Below are positions 1 to 8,332 of a DNA stretch of 64,000 nt, piece after piece (within the stretch, counting starts at the first letter, position 1; the number at the start of each line of letters is the position of its first letter). The position numbers and the translations under genes are program-made. The DNA is from Sphingomonas sp. UBA978 (GTDB lineage: Bacteria; Pseudomonadota; Alphaproteobacteria; Sphingomonadales; Sphingomonadaceae), in assembly GCF_002292295.1 (NCBI RefSeq), contig NZ_DBBS01000011.1, positions 62,001 through 126,000 on the forward strand, in the 5' to 3' direction. Below the pieces are notes generated by a model. The model worked only from the letters and a program-made list of their open reading frames with translations. It did not search any database and was not told the DNA's origin.

Positions 1-1469
1 TGCCCTTCTCCAACGCCAATTACACCTATTATTACGGACAGGCGATCAACGTCCGCAAGGACAAGCTGTACGCCGGCACCTTCCATGCCGGCATCGCCGA
101 CGGCGTCCATGCCGAAACCACCATCTATTACGAGGACAAGGACGGCTGGGGCAGCTCGCCGGACAGCTATGCCAACACGCTGACCTTCTACAACCGCCAG
201 CGGCTGGTGTCGGGGCTGGCGCTGACCGCGCCGCGCGGCACGCAGTTCGGCGTGTCGAGCCTCGGCGGCTATCGCCAGGGCATCCTCCAGAGCCTGCACG
301 CGCAGCTCGGCATCCAGGCGATCGACGTCGGCATCTGGGCGGAGGACGACCGCTATCGCCGCTACCAGCGTCGCCAGAACACGATCGACGGCTCGCCCGC
401 CAGCACGCCCAATTACGGCGAACTGGTCTATGGCCGCCGCGATTACCGGTCGAAGCGCGCGACGGTGCAGATGTTCGTGCGCGACCGCATCGATCTGACG
501 CCCGCGTTCAGCGTCGACCTCGGCATCAAGGCGCTCAACCTCGATTACCAGCAGCGCGGCTACCGCGATTTCGCCGATTACGCGCGCACGGTGAACGGCG
601 TGAACGTCGCCGGCTGGGGACCAAAGTACAACCGGGCCCGCTACACCGATTACTTCCTCCCCACCGCGGGCCTCCTCTATCGCTTCAGCGACAGCCGCAC
701 GCAGCTGTTCGCCTCCTATGCGGAGAATATGGCGCTGCCCAAGGGGATGGATGACATCTTCTCGGTCGCCTACACCAATTCGCCCGCGGTCGTCGGCGCG
801 CCCGCGCCGGAACGGTCGAAGAACGTCGAGCTCGGCCTGCGCACGACGCGACCCGAATTCTTCGCCTCGCTGACCGGTTACTACACGAAGTTCGACAATC
901 GCATCCAGGCGATCGCATCGATCCTGCCGGGGACGACCAACGTCACCGAAACCTTCTACCAGAATGTCGGCGGTGTGAAGGCCTATGGCGCGGAACTGCT
1001 CGCCAATTACAAGCCGGCGTTTCTGCACGGCGCGGCCTATTTCAACGGCAACGTCACCTACAATCACGCGCAGTTCCAGGACGATATCGTCGCGGCGGCG
1101 CGCACCTATCTGATCGCCGACAAATATCTGCCCGACAGCGCGAAATGGGTCGTGTCAGGTGGCGTCACGGTCGAACCGGCGCCGTGGTTCGTCGCCAACA
1201 TCACCGGCAAATACACCAGCCGCCGGCAATCGACGTTCGAGAACACGCCGGGATCGTCGCTGCCGGGCTTCACCGTCTTCTCGGCCTATGCCGACATCGG
1301 CGACGGCTTCTCGATCGGCCCGGTGCGTAACGCGCGCATCCGCGTCAACGTCGACAATCTGTTCGACAAGGACGTGCTCTCGTACATTTCGTCGGCCCTG
1401 ACCGGGGATGGCCTGTTCCGTCCGCTCAGCCCGCGCACGGTCCAGCTGACGCTGTCCGTCGACATCTGA
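1..1469 (+). CDS. TonB-dependent outer-membrane receptor, C-terminal part
   Basis: The 5' end lies outside the window; the frame is open from base 3. What is visible is the outer-membrane beta-barrel of a TonB-dependent receptor: alternating aromatic/polar strands, loops rich in Asn, Gly and Tyr, the NLFDKDVL motif that precedes the last strands, and a final strand ending in LTLSVDI with a near-terminal aromatic/hydrophobic pattern. The plug and TonB box are missing, so the substrate cannot be inferred from this part. The gene is followed 68 bases later by an exported flavin amine oxidase on the same strand, so the two are probably co-transcribed. In this family the barrel imports siderophores, cobalamin or oligosaccharides using energy from TonB/ExbBD. 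The family call is secure; the ligand is unknown. Confidence 0.9.
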   Translation, partial: PFSNANYTYYYGQAINVRKDKLYAGTFHAGIADGVHAETTIYYEDKDGWGSSPDSYANTLTFYNRQRLVSGLALTAPRGTQFGVSSLGGYRQGILQSLHAQLGIQAIDVGIWAEDDRYRRYQRRQNTIDGSPASTPNYGELVYGRRDYRSKRATVQMFVRDRIDLTPAFSVDLGIKALNLDYQQRGYRDFADYARTVNGVNVAGWGPKYNRARYTDYFLPTAGLLYRFSDSRTQLFASYAENMALPKGMDDIFSVAYTNSPAVVGAPAPERSKNVELGLRTTRPEFFASLTGYYTKFDNRIQAIASILPGTTNVTETFYQNVGGVKAYGAELLANYKPAFLHGAAYFNGNVTYNHAQFQDDIVAAARTYLIADKYLPDSAKWVVSGGVTVEPAPWFVANITGKYTSRRQSTFENTPGSSLPGFTVFSAYADIGDGFSIGPVRNARIRVNVDNLFDKDVLSYISSALTGDGLFRPLSPRTVQLTLSVDI

Positions 1470-1537
1470 CGCTCTCGCCGCGGCGCGAGCGTGCGCCGCG
1501 GCTGTCCACGATCACATTCGCATTGGGGGATTACGGC

Positions 1538-3142
1538 ATGGTAACACGCAGGACGGTTCTGGGGCGGCTCGGTCTGGCCGGCGGACTGGGCGCGACGCTG
1601 GGCGCGATGCAGACGCTGGGTCTGGTCGGCACCGCACAGGCGCAGGACATGAGCGGGCTGACGCCCGGGATCGGCCGCGGCAAGCATGTCGTCGTGCTGG
1701 GTGCCGGCATCGCCGGGCTTACCTCCGCCTGGGAGCTGGAACAGGCCGGCTTCCTCGTGACGCTGCTCGAGGCGCGCACCCGCGTCGGCGGGCGCGCCTG
1801 GACGGTGCGCGATGGCGACCGGATCGAGATGAACGGCGAGGAGACGCAGACCGCCCGCTTTTCCGACGGCGTCTATTTCAACGCCGGCCCGGCCCGCATC
1901 CCGAGCTTCCATCAGGGCCTGCTCGGCTATGCGAAGAAGTTCGGCGTGCCGCTCGAGGTGGAGGTCAATTCCAGCCGTTCCGCCTATGTGATGGCCGACG
2001 ACGGGTCGAAGATCCGGATGCGCACCGCGATCAACGACATGCGCGGTCGCATCGCCGAACTGCTGGCGAAGGCGATCGGCAAGGGCTCGCTCGACAGCGA
2101 GCTGACCGCCGCGGACCGCGAGCGGCTGATGCCGTTCCTCAAGGCCTATGGCGACCTCGGTACCGACGGCCGGTTCACCGGCACGGAGCGTTCGGGCTTC
2201 GGCACCGCGCCGGGGGCGGGGGTCACCTTCGCCTCGCCGTCGACCGCGATGCCGCTCGACCAGCTGCTCGCCAACCAGCGGCTGCCGATGACGCTGTTCG
2301 AAGACAACCTCTATATGCAGGCCACGATGTTCGAACCCGTCGGCGGCATGGACCGTATCCATGCCGCGATGGACAACGCCCTGCGCCGCCCCGCGCTGCG
2401 CGGCGCCGAGGTGACGCGCATCCGCCAGCGCTCCGGCGACGTCGAGGTGGTCTATCGCGACAAGGCGAGCGGCGCGACCGAGACACTGGTCGCCGATTAT
2501 CTGATCTGCACGATCCCCTTTCCGGTGCTGGCGGGGATCGACACCAATTTCTCGCCCCGGCTGAAGACGGCGATCGCCGGCGTCGTCTACGATCATTCGA
2601 ACAAGGTCGCGTTCGAGAGCCCGCGCTTCTGGGAAAAGGAGCAGATCTACGGCGGCATCTCGTTCGTCGGCGGCCCGACGACGCTGGTCTGGTATCCGTC
2701 GGCGGGGCTGCACAGCGAGCGCGGCATGCTGCTCGGCTGCTATTCCTCCGGCCCCGCCGCCGCCGAGTTCGAGAAGCGGCCGATCGCCGAGCAGATCGCG
2801 TTCAGCCGCGGCGTGATCGACCGGTTGCACCCCGGCCACGGCGCCGATCTGGTGGGCGGCCTCGCGGTGAACTGGCACAAGATCCCCTACAGCCTCGGCC
2901 CCTGGCCCGACTGGAACGCCGGCAGCGCCAACGGCCGGCAGGAAGGGCATATCGACACCGCCGCGTTCCGCTTCCTGCAGGCACCCGAGGGCCGCGTCTA
3001 TTTCGCCAGCGCCGCGCTCAGCCAGACGCCCGGTTGGCAGGAGGGCGGCATCCAGTCCGCCCGTGCGCAGGTGCTCGCGCTCGCCCGTCGCGTCACCGCA
3101 CAGGCGCTGGTCACCCCGACCCCGGCCACCCGCGCCGCATGA
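1538..3142 (+). CDS. Tat-exported flavin monoamine oxidase family protein
   Basis: FAD-dependent amine oxidase of 534 residues. A twin-arginine leader is visible at the N-terminus (RR at residues 4-5, hydrophobic stretch to about 33, AQAQ cleavage region), so the folded flavoprotein is probably exported to the periplasm. The dinucleotide-binding motif GAGIAG lies at 55-60 with the ribose-binding Glu at 78. A C-terminal FAD motif, PGWQEGGIQSA, matches the family. An in-frame TTG at 1523 could start the gene, but the ATG at 1538 is preceded by GGGGGA at ideal spacing and opens directly into the Tat signal. The enzyme class oxidises amines or L-amino acids to imines with H2O2 release. The stop overlaps the next gene by ATGA. 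The substrate is not evident. Confidence 0.88.
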   Translation: MVTRRTVLGRLGLAGGLGATLGAMQTLGLVGTAQAQDMSGLTPGIGRGKHVVVLGAGIAGLTSAWELEQAGFLVTLLEARTRVGGRAWTVRDGDRIEMNGEETQTARFSDGVYFNAGPARIPSFHQGLLGYAKKFGVPLEVEVNSSRSAYVMADDGSKIRMRTAINDMRGRIAELLAKAIGKGSLDSELTAADRERLMPFLKAYGDLGTDGRFTGTERSGFGTAPGAGVTFASPSTAMPLDQLLANQRLPMTLFEDNLYMQATMFEPVGGMDRIHAAMDNALRRPALRGAEVTRIRQRSGDVEVVYRDKASGATETLVADYLICTIPFPVLAGIDTNFSPRLKTAIAGVVYDHSNKVAFESPRFWEKEQIYGGISFVGGPTTLVWYPSAGLHSERGMLLGCYSSGPAAAEFEKRPIAEQIAFSRGVIDRLHPGHGADLVGGLAVNWHKIPYSLGPWPDWNAGSANGRQEGHIDTAAFRFLQAPEGRVYFASAALSQTPGWQEGGIQSARAQVLALARRVTAQALVTPTPATRAA

Positions 3143-3693
3143 CCGCGGCCGGGCCGGCGCTTGCGATCCGCATCGCCACGCCGGCCGACGTGCCGGCGCT
3201 GGAGCGGCTGATCGAGCGATCGGCGCGCGCGCTCAGCCGGGGCTATTATACCGGGGCGCAGATCGAGGCGGCGATCGCGCATGTCTTCGGCGTCGACAGC
3301 CTGCTCGTCGCGGACGGCACCTATCTGGTCGCGGAATGGAACGGGGCGCTCGCCGGATGCGGCGGCTGGAGCCGGTTCGCGACTCTGTTCGGCGGCGATC
3401 GTTTCGCGGAGCGGCAGGATGGCGTGCCGCTCGATCCCGCGGTCGATGCGGCGCGGATCCGGGCGTTCTTCGTCGGCGAGGAGCAGGCGCGACGTGGCGT
3501 CGGCCGGGCCTTGCTGGTGGCGTGCGAGGCGGCGGCGCGGCAGGCGGGGTTCCGCCGGACGACGCTGATGGCGACGCTGCCCGGCGAGCCCTTCTACGCC
3601 ACCCACGGCTATCGGGCCGAGGCGACGCTGCTGCAGAATTGCGGTGGCGTCGCCGTACCCTTCGTCACGATGAGTAAGGCGATTGTTGCGTAA
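3139..3693 (+). CDS. GNAT family N-acetyltransferase
   Basis: Cytoplasmic GCN5-related acetyltransferase of 184 residues. The acetyl-CoA pyrophosphate-binding signature is visible as QARRGVGRALL in the second half, followed by the usual helix and a C-terminal FYATHGYRAE strand/turn typical of GNAT beta5-alpha4. The N-terminus (IRIATPADVPALERLI) matches the common GNAT opening strand and helix. The ATG at 3139 overlaps the stop of the amine oxidase gene by ATGA, which supports translational coupling and excludes longer upstream starts. Its role beside an amine oxidase could be acetylation of the same amine or its product; this is inference from position only. Confidence 0.85.
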   Translation: MTAAGPALAIRIATPADVPALERLIERSARALSRGYYTGAQIEAAIAHVFGVDSLLVADGTYLVAEWNGALAGCGGWSRFATLFGGDRFAERQDGVPLDPAVDAARIRAFFVGEEQARRGVGRALLVACEAAARQAGFRRTTLMATLPGEPFYATHGYRAEATLLQNCGGVAVPFVTMSKAIVA

Positions 3694-3903
3694 ATGTAAC
3701 ATATCTGAAAAAAGATTCGGAAATGTGCAGTAAAGACCGAATCACATTGCAATGCTTACGACATCACCGATCATGAAAACGTTCAGTGTAAAAGGGTATG
3801 GGGCATCGAATACTGTCATTCGATGAGAGAAGGTGTGCGTTCATCATAAAACACATCGGGGCGGGGATGGCGAGGCTTACCTGATATCATTGGGGGGCAA
3901 TCC
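3694..3903 (+). promoter_or_regulatory. A+T-rich upstream region with two palindromes
   Basis: This 210-base intergenic region precedes the receptor gene at 3904 and is strikingly A/T-rich for this genome, including an AAAAAA run and several TA-rich stretches. Two perfect palindromic signals are visible: CATTGCAATG at 3745-3754, and an 8-bp inverted repeat CATCGAAT/ATTCGATG at 3804-3825 separated by ACTGTC. Neither is followed by a T-run, so they look more like operators or a 5'-leader hairpin than a terminator. A strong Shine-Dalgarno (GGGGGG) sits just before the ATG at 3904. Promoter boxes cannot be assigned with confidence. Confidence 0.5.
3804..3825. repeat. Perfect 8-bp inverted repeat, candidate operator
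   Basis: CATCGAAT at 3804-3811 and its exact reverse complement ATTCGATG at 3818-3825 are separated by six bases. The repeat lies about 80 bases upstream of the receptor start codon at 3904. It could bind a dimeric regulator or form a leader hairpin. Confidence 0.6.
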
Positions 3904-6522
3904 ATGAACTTCGAAACGGGAACGTCGCGCGCCGCGATTGCGGCCATGCTCTTCGTCGCACAGGCTTCCGCCGCCCAGGCGCAGGACCGGATGCCGCCAC
4001 CGGTGTTGACGCCGGTGGCGGCGACCAGCGTCGTCGATCCGGTCGCCGATGCGCAGCAGACGCTGGTGTCGGACGCGGGCCAGCAGGGCGGCGACGACAT
4101 CATCGTCACCGGCACCCGCGCCACCGGCATCACCGCCGCCGAAAGCGCCGCGCCGATCAAGGTGCTCGACGCCGAGACGCTCAGCCACGTCGGCCAACCC
4201 AATCTCAACCAGGTGCTGACCCAGCTCGTGCCGTCCTTCACCGCGCAGGCGTTCGGCGGCGACACGGCGAACCTGACGCTCTCGGCACGGCTGCGCGGGC
4301 TCAGCCCCAATCACACGCTGGTACTGGTCAATGGCAAGCGCCGCCACGGCACCGCCAATCTCGCCGTGCTCGGCGGCCCGTATCAGGGGGCGGCGACCGC
4401 CGATCTCGACCTTATCAGCCCCTCGTCGATCAAGCGGATCGAGGTGTTGGAGGACGGCGCCGCCGCGCAATATGGCTCCGACGCGATCGCCGGCGTCATC
4501 AACGTCATCCTCAAGGACGACAAGGAGGGCGGCGACGGCTATGTCACCGCCGGCAAGAATTACGACGTCGGCGGTGAAACCTATGCCGGCACGCTGCACC
4601 TTGCGACGAACGTCGGCGACAGCGGCTATTTCAACGTCACCGCCTTCCACCGCTATCACGACTTCACCCGCACCGGCGGGCTCGACCGGCGCGTCACCGA
4701 CGCCAATGGCGTGCTGCTGCCGCTCGCCACCCCGACGACCTATGGGATCAGCGCACTCCAGCGCCAGCTCTATCCGGGGATGGCGGGCTTCCCCTTCGTC
4801 AACCCGATCAGCGGCGATGCGCAATCGCGGCTGACCAACCTGCAATATAATTCCGCCTACGATTTCGGCAGCGGCGAGATCTACAGCTTCGGCACCTATT
4901 CGAAGCGGATCGCCAGCGCGAACGAGAATGTCCGCGTGCCGACCCGCGTCTCGCGCACCGTCGCCGGCGTCACCACCTATTTCGATCCCGAGGGCGACAG
5001 CCCGGTCAACGGCTTCATCCCGCGCGAAAAGATTCGCGAGGACGACATGGCCTTCACCGGCGGCGTCCGCGGCGTGGCGGGCGACCTCCACTACGACCTG
5101 TCCACGACCTTCGGGCAGGACAAGAACGAGATATACACGGTCAACACCGCCAACGCCTCGCTCTATGCGGACACCGGTTTCACCCCCACCACCTTCTACG
5201 ACGGCTTCTTCAAATCGACCGAATTCACCGTCAACGCCGATTTCACGCATGAGATCGCGGCGGGGCTGGCCAGCCCGGTCAATCTCGCCTTTGGCGGCGA
5301 ATATCGCAAGAACGTCTATCAGATCGGCTCGGGCGATCCGGGGTCGATCTACAAGGAGGGCGGGCAATCCTATCCCGGCTTCCGTCCCTCCGATGCCGGC
5401 ACCAACGGCCGCAACGCACAGGCGGCCTATATCGACGTTGCCGCCAACCCGATCGAGGGGCTGAAGGTCGACGTCGCCGGCCGCTACGAACATTATTCCG
5501 ATTTCGGCAGCAGGTTCATCTACAAGGGCACGGGGCGCTACGACTTCTCCGACGCCTTCGCCCTGCGTGGCACCATGTCCACCGGCTTCCGCGCGCCGAC
5601 GCTGGCGGAAAGCTATTATTCGGCGACCAACGTCTCGCCGACTGCGGCATTCGTCCAGCTGCCGGCCAATTCCGCCGCCGCGAAGCTGATCGGCTTCCAG
5701 AATCTCAAGCCGGAAAAATCGACCAACTATTCGTTCGGCACCGTCATCCGCCCGATCGACCGGCTGACGATCACGCTCGACGCCTATCAGGTGAAGATCC
5801 GCGATCGCATCCTCGGCACGGGATCGATCTTCGGCAGCGGCGGCGCGGTCAATTTTCCGATCGTCACGCGTGCGATCGTCGCCAACGGCAACGTGCTCGA
5901 TCCCACCGTCAGCCAGACTGGCATCAACATCTTCACCAACGGCGCCGACACGCGCACCCGCGGCGTCGATCTGGTCGTCAGCTATGCCAGCGACTTCGGC
6001 GAATACGGCAAGGCGAACTGGACGATCTCGGGCAATTACAACCGGACTAGGCTCGCGAAGCTGATCCCGGCACCCGCGACGCTGACCAACCCCGCGACCG
6101 GGCAGGTCATCCCGCTGTTCGATCGCGGTGCGCAGGCGAATATCGAAACCGCGTCGCCGCGGGTGAAGGTCATCTCGTCGGTGCTCTATGCGATCGGTGA
6201 TTTCTCCGCGACGGTGCGTGGCACGGTGTACGGCAAGTCGTCGGCGCAGCTGACGCCCAACGGCGGCACCTATTACAAGCAGACGATCGGCACCGCCTTC
6301 ATCGGGGATATCGAGCTGAACTACGACATCACGCCCGACCTCGTTCTCGCGTTCGGCGCGAACAACGTCTTCAACAAACGGCCGCCAACGGTGCCGCTGG
6401 TACCGGGGACGACCAATCTGACGCTGGTGAACGGCGGCAACGTGCTCGACGCGCCGCTGACCTTCAGCCCCTATGGCATCAACGGCGGCTATTATTACGC
6501 GCGCCTCAACGTATCGTTCTGA
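3904..6522 (+). CDS. TonB-dependent receptor
   Basis: Full-length outer-membrane receptor of 872 residues. A signal peptide ends near residue 28 (AQAQ). The TonB-box/plug boundary DDIIVTGTR is at about residues 61-70, followed by a plug with RLRGLSPNHTLVLVNGKRRH and DGAAAQYGSDAIAGVINVI. A barrel of about 650 residues ends in YARLNVSF, with a terminal Phe as expected for BAM recognition. The plug signatures resemble receptors used for oligosaccharides or metal chelates in sphingomonads, but the ligand is not readable. The ATG at 3904 follows GGGGGG at good spacing. It is preceded by an A+T-rich regulatory region and followed 61 bases later by an exported RidA-like gene. Confidence 0.93.
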   Translation: MNFETGTSRAAIAAMLFVAQASAAQAQDRMPPPVLTPVAATSVVDPVADAQQTLVSDAGQQGGDDIIVTGTRATGITAAESAAPIKVLDAETLSHVGQPNLNQVLTQLVPSFTAQAFGGDTANLTLSARLRGLSPNHTLVLVNGKRRHGTANLAVLGGPYQGAATADLDLISPSSIKRIEVLEDGAAAQYGSDAIAGVINVILKDDKEGGDGYVTAGKNYDVGGETYAGTLHLATNVGDSGYFNVTAFHRYHDFTRTGGLDRRVTDANGVLLPLATPTTYGISALQRQLYPGMAGFPFVNPISGDAQSRLTNLQYNSAYDFGSGEIYSFGTYSKRIASANENVRVPTRVSRTVAGVTTYFDPEGDSPVNGFIPREKIREDDMAFTGGVRGVAGDLHYDLSTTFGQDKNEIYTVNTANASLYADTGFTPTTFYDGFFKSTEFTVNADFTHEIAAGLASPVNLAFGGEYRKNVYQIGSGDPGSIYKEGGQSYPGFRPSDAGTNGRNAQAAYIDVAANPIEGLKVDVAGRYEHYSDFGSRFIYKGTGRYDFSDAFALRGTMSTGFRAPTLAESYYSATNVSPTAAFVQLPANSAAAKLIGFQNLKPEKSTNYSFGTVIRPIDRLTITLDAYQVKIRDRILGTGSIFGSGGAVNFPIVTRAIVANGNVLDPTVSQTGINIFTNGADTRTRGVDLVVSYASDFGEYGKANWTISGNYNRTRLAKLIPAPATLTNPATGQVIPLFDRGAQANIETASPRVKVISSVLYAIGDFSATVRGTVYGKSSAQLTPNGGTYYKQTIGTAFIGDIELNYDITPDLVLAFGANNVFNKRPPTVPLVPGTTNLTLVNGGNVLDAPLTFSPYGINGGYYYARLNVSF

Positions 6523-6583
6523 ACTGCCGCCGCGGCGGGCATCCGCCGGCCGCGGCCCGACTTTCAACGGGAGAATGAATACC

Positions 6584-7084
6584 ATGAATCGTCGTTACCG
6601 CGCCGCGCTGCTCGCCGCCGCCCTGCTGGCCGCGCCCGCCACCGCACAGACCGTCGAAAAGCATGCCAACACGCCCGCCGGCCTCATCCTGCAATCGGTG
6701 ACGGTAAAGCCCGGCGCGACGACTTTGTACCTCAGCGGACAGCTCGCCGCGCCGCTCGATCCCGCCAAAAAGGTGCCGCCGGCGCAGCTGACGATCGCCG
6801 ATTTCGGCGACACGAAGACGCAGACGATCAGCGTGCTGAACAAGATCAAGGCGATCCTGAAGGAGCATGGCTATGCGATGAGCGACGTCATCAAGCTCAC
6901 GGTCTTCGTCGCCGGCGATCCGAAGCTGGGCGGCAAGATGGATTTTGCCGGCATGAACGACGGCTTCAAGCAATTCTTCGGCACCGCCGACAATCCCGGC
7001 ACCGTTGCCCGCTCGACCGTGCAGGTGGCGGCGCTCGCCGGTCCGGCCTTCCTCGTCGAGATCGAGGCGACGGCGGCCAAATAG
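6584..7084 (+). CDS. Exported RidA family protein (enamine/imine deaminase-like)
   Basis: RidA/YjgF/YER057c/UK114 family protein of 166 residues. A cleavable signal peptide is evident (ALLAAALLAAPATAQ), which is unusual because classic RidA is cytosolic. The C-terminal family motif VARSTVQVAAL contains the Arg equivalent to the catalytic Arg105 of E. coli RidA, and FLVEIEATA follows, so imine deaminase activity is plausible. An ATG at 6575 is also in frame, but GGGAG is properly spaced only for the ATG at 6584. RidA proteins hydrolyse reactive enamines/imines. The exported flavin amine oxidase at 1538, which should make imines, suggests a shared envelope role; this link is inferred. Confidence 0.85.
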   Translation: MNRRYRAALLAAALLAAPATAQTVEKHANTPAGLILQSVTVKPGATTLYLSGQLAAPLDPAKKVPPAQLTIADFGDTKTQTISVLNKIKAILKEHGYAMSDVIKLTVFVAGDPKLGGKMDFAGMNDGFKQFFGTADNPGTVARSTVQVAALAGPAFLVEIEATAAK

Positions 7085-7175
7085 GACGCGGCGTCCCGCC
7101 GGCGTGGGATCGTTACGCATTGCCCGTGGCGTGGTTTAGGCCCTACCTGACCACCCACGCATTCGACGGACCGTC

Positions 7176-8195
7176 ATGACCACCGATCCCACGTCCCCTC
7201 GGGCGCGCACGCTGCAGGATATCGCGCGACTTGCCGGCGTGCACTCCGGCACCGTGTCGCGCGCGCTCGCCAACAATCCGTTGGTCAATGCCGAAACGCG
7301 CGCGCGGATCCAGGCGCTGGCGGCCGAACACGGCTTTCGCCCGAACCAGATGGCCAGCCGCCTGCGGACGCAGAAGACGAACGTCGTCGGCGTCGTCGTC
7401 CCGCTGGGGCACGAGAAGCGCCAGCATCTGTCCGACCCGTTCTTCATGACGATCATGGGCCATCTCGCCGATCAGCTGACCGAGGGCGGCTATGACATCA
7501 TGCTCTCGCGCGTCATCCCCGACGCGGACGACTGGCTGGAGCGGATCGTCGATTCGGGCATGCTCGACGGGGTGCTGCTGATCGGCCAGTCCGACCAGTT
7601 CGCCGCGATCGAGCGCGTCGCCGCGCGCTACCGGCAGCTGGTGGTGTGGGGCAGCATGGTCGAGGGGCAGCGGCATTGCGCGGTCGGCGTCGACAACCGG
7701 CTCGGCGGCCTGCTCGCCGGCCGGCGGCTGATCGCGCGCGGGTGCTGCCGCATCGCCTTCTTCGGCGAGACGCGGACGCTGGAGCTGGTCCATCGCTACC
7801 AGGGGTTGCAGGATGCCTGCGGGGAGGCGGGAATCGCTCCGCCGCTCGCCTGCGCGACGCATCTCGCATCGGACGTGATGACCGCAGAGATCACGGCGCA
7901 TCTCGATCGCCTCGGCGACGGCATCGACGGCATCGCCGCCGCATCGGACGTCATCGCGATGCGCATCGTCCGCGTGCTGGCGGATCGCGGCATCGCCGTG
8001 CCGGACGGGATGCCGGTGATCGGCTTCGACGACCTGCCGCTCGCCAATCATATCGTGCCCCGGCTGACGACGATCCGGCAGGACGTCGCTTATGGCGCCT
8101 CGGCGATGATCCGCGCGCTGTTCGACCGCATGGACGGCCGCGAAGCCCCCTCGGTGGTCATGCCCCCGGTGCTGATCGCGCGCGATTCCGCCTGA
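7176..8195 (+). CDS. LacI family transcriptional regulator of the sux-like locus
   Basis: LacI/GalR-type repressor of 339 residues. The N-terminal helix-turn-helix is clear (TLQDIARLAGVHSGTVSRALANN, residues 12-34), followed by the hinge LRTQKTNVVGVVVP and a periplasmic-binding-protein-like ligand domain ending in GFDDLPLANHIVPRLTTIRQ. It lies immediately upstream of, and in the same direction as, a TonB receptor, alpha-galactosidase, amylosucrase and symporter. This matches the suxR position in Xanthomonas-type sucrose loci. A perfect TTGCAA-N7-TTGCAA palindrome at 8241-8259, between this gene and the receptor, is its likely operator. The effector is probably sucrose, raffinose or a breakdown product; that is inference. 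Confidence 0.92.
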   Translation: MTTDPTSPRARTLQDIARLAGVHSGTVSRALANNPLVNAETRARIQALAAEHGFRPNQMASRLRTQKTNVVGVVVPLGHEKRQHLSDPFFMTIMGHLADQLTEGGYDIMLSRVIPDADDWLERIVDSGMLDGVLLIGQSDQFAAIERVAARYRQLVVWGSMVEGQRHCAVGVDNRLGGLLAGRRLIARGCCRIAFFGETRTLELVHRYQGLQDACGEAGIAPPLACATHLASDVMTAEITAHLDRLGDGIDGIAAASDVIAMRIVRVLADRGIAVPDGMPVIGFDDLPLANHIVPRLTTIRQDVAYGASAMIRALFDRMDGREAPSVVMPPVLIARDSA

Positions 8196-8240
8196 CGCCG
8201 GCGACGGCGCGCAATCGCCCAGTCCATCGCCGTGCGCTCT

Positions 8241-8259
8241 TTGCAAACGATTGTTGCAA
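8241..8259. promoter_or_regulatory. Candidate LacI-family operator
   Basis: TTGCAA (8241-8246) and TTGCAA (8254-8259) flank the seven bases ACGATTG, which include a CG step as common in LacI-family sites. A third half-site, TTGCA, follows at 8264-8268. The site is 74 bases before the receptor ATG and 46 bases after the regulator's stop codon, where a repressor or activator site would be expected. Confidence 0.6.
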
Positions 8260-8332
8260 TCCTTTGCAGCTCGGCTATAGGCTGCCCTCAACGAGACCGC
8301 CGCCAACGGCAGGTCGTGCAGGAGAGGGTTTC

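Noticed and set aside
3877..6585. A 900-codon open frame antisense to the TonB receptor, and similar long antisense frames at 1286-2950, 18448-21048 and 33211-35688.
   Set aside because: They mirror real genes in high-G+C DNA, have Arg/Asp/Gly-rich composition without any domain, and lack start signals.
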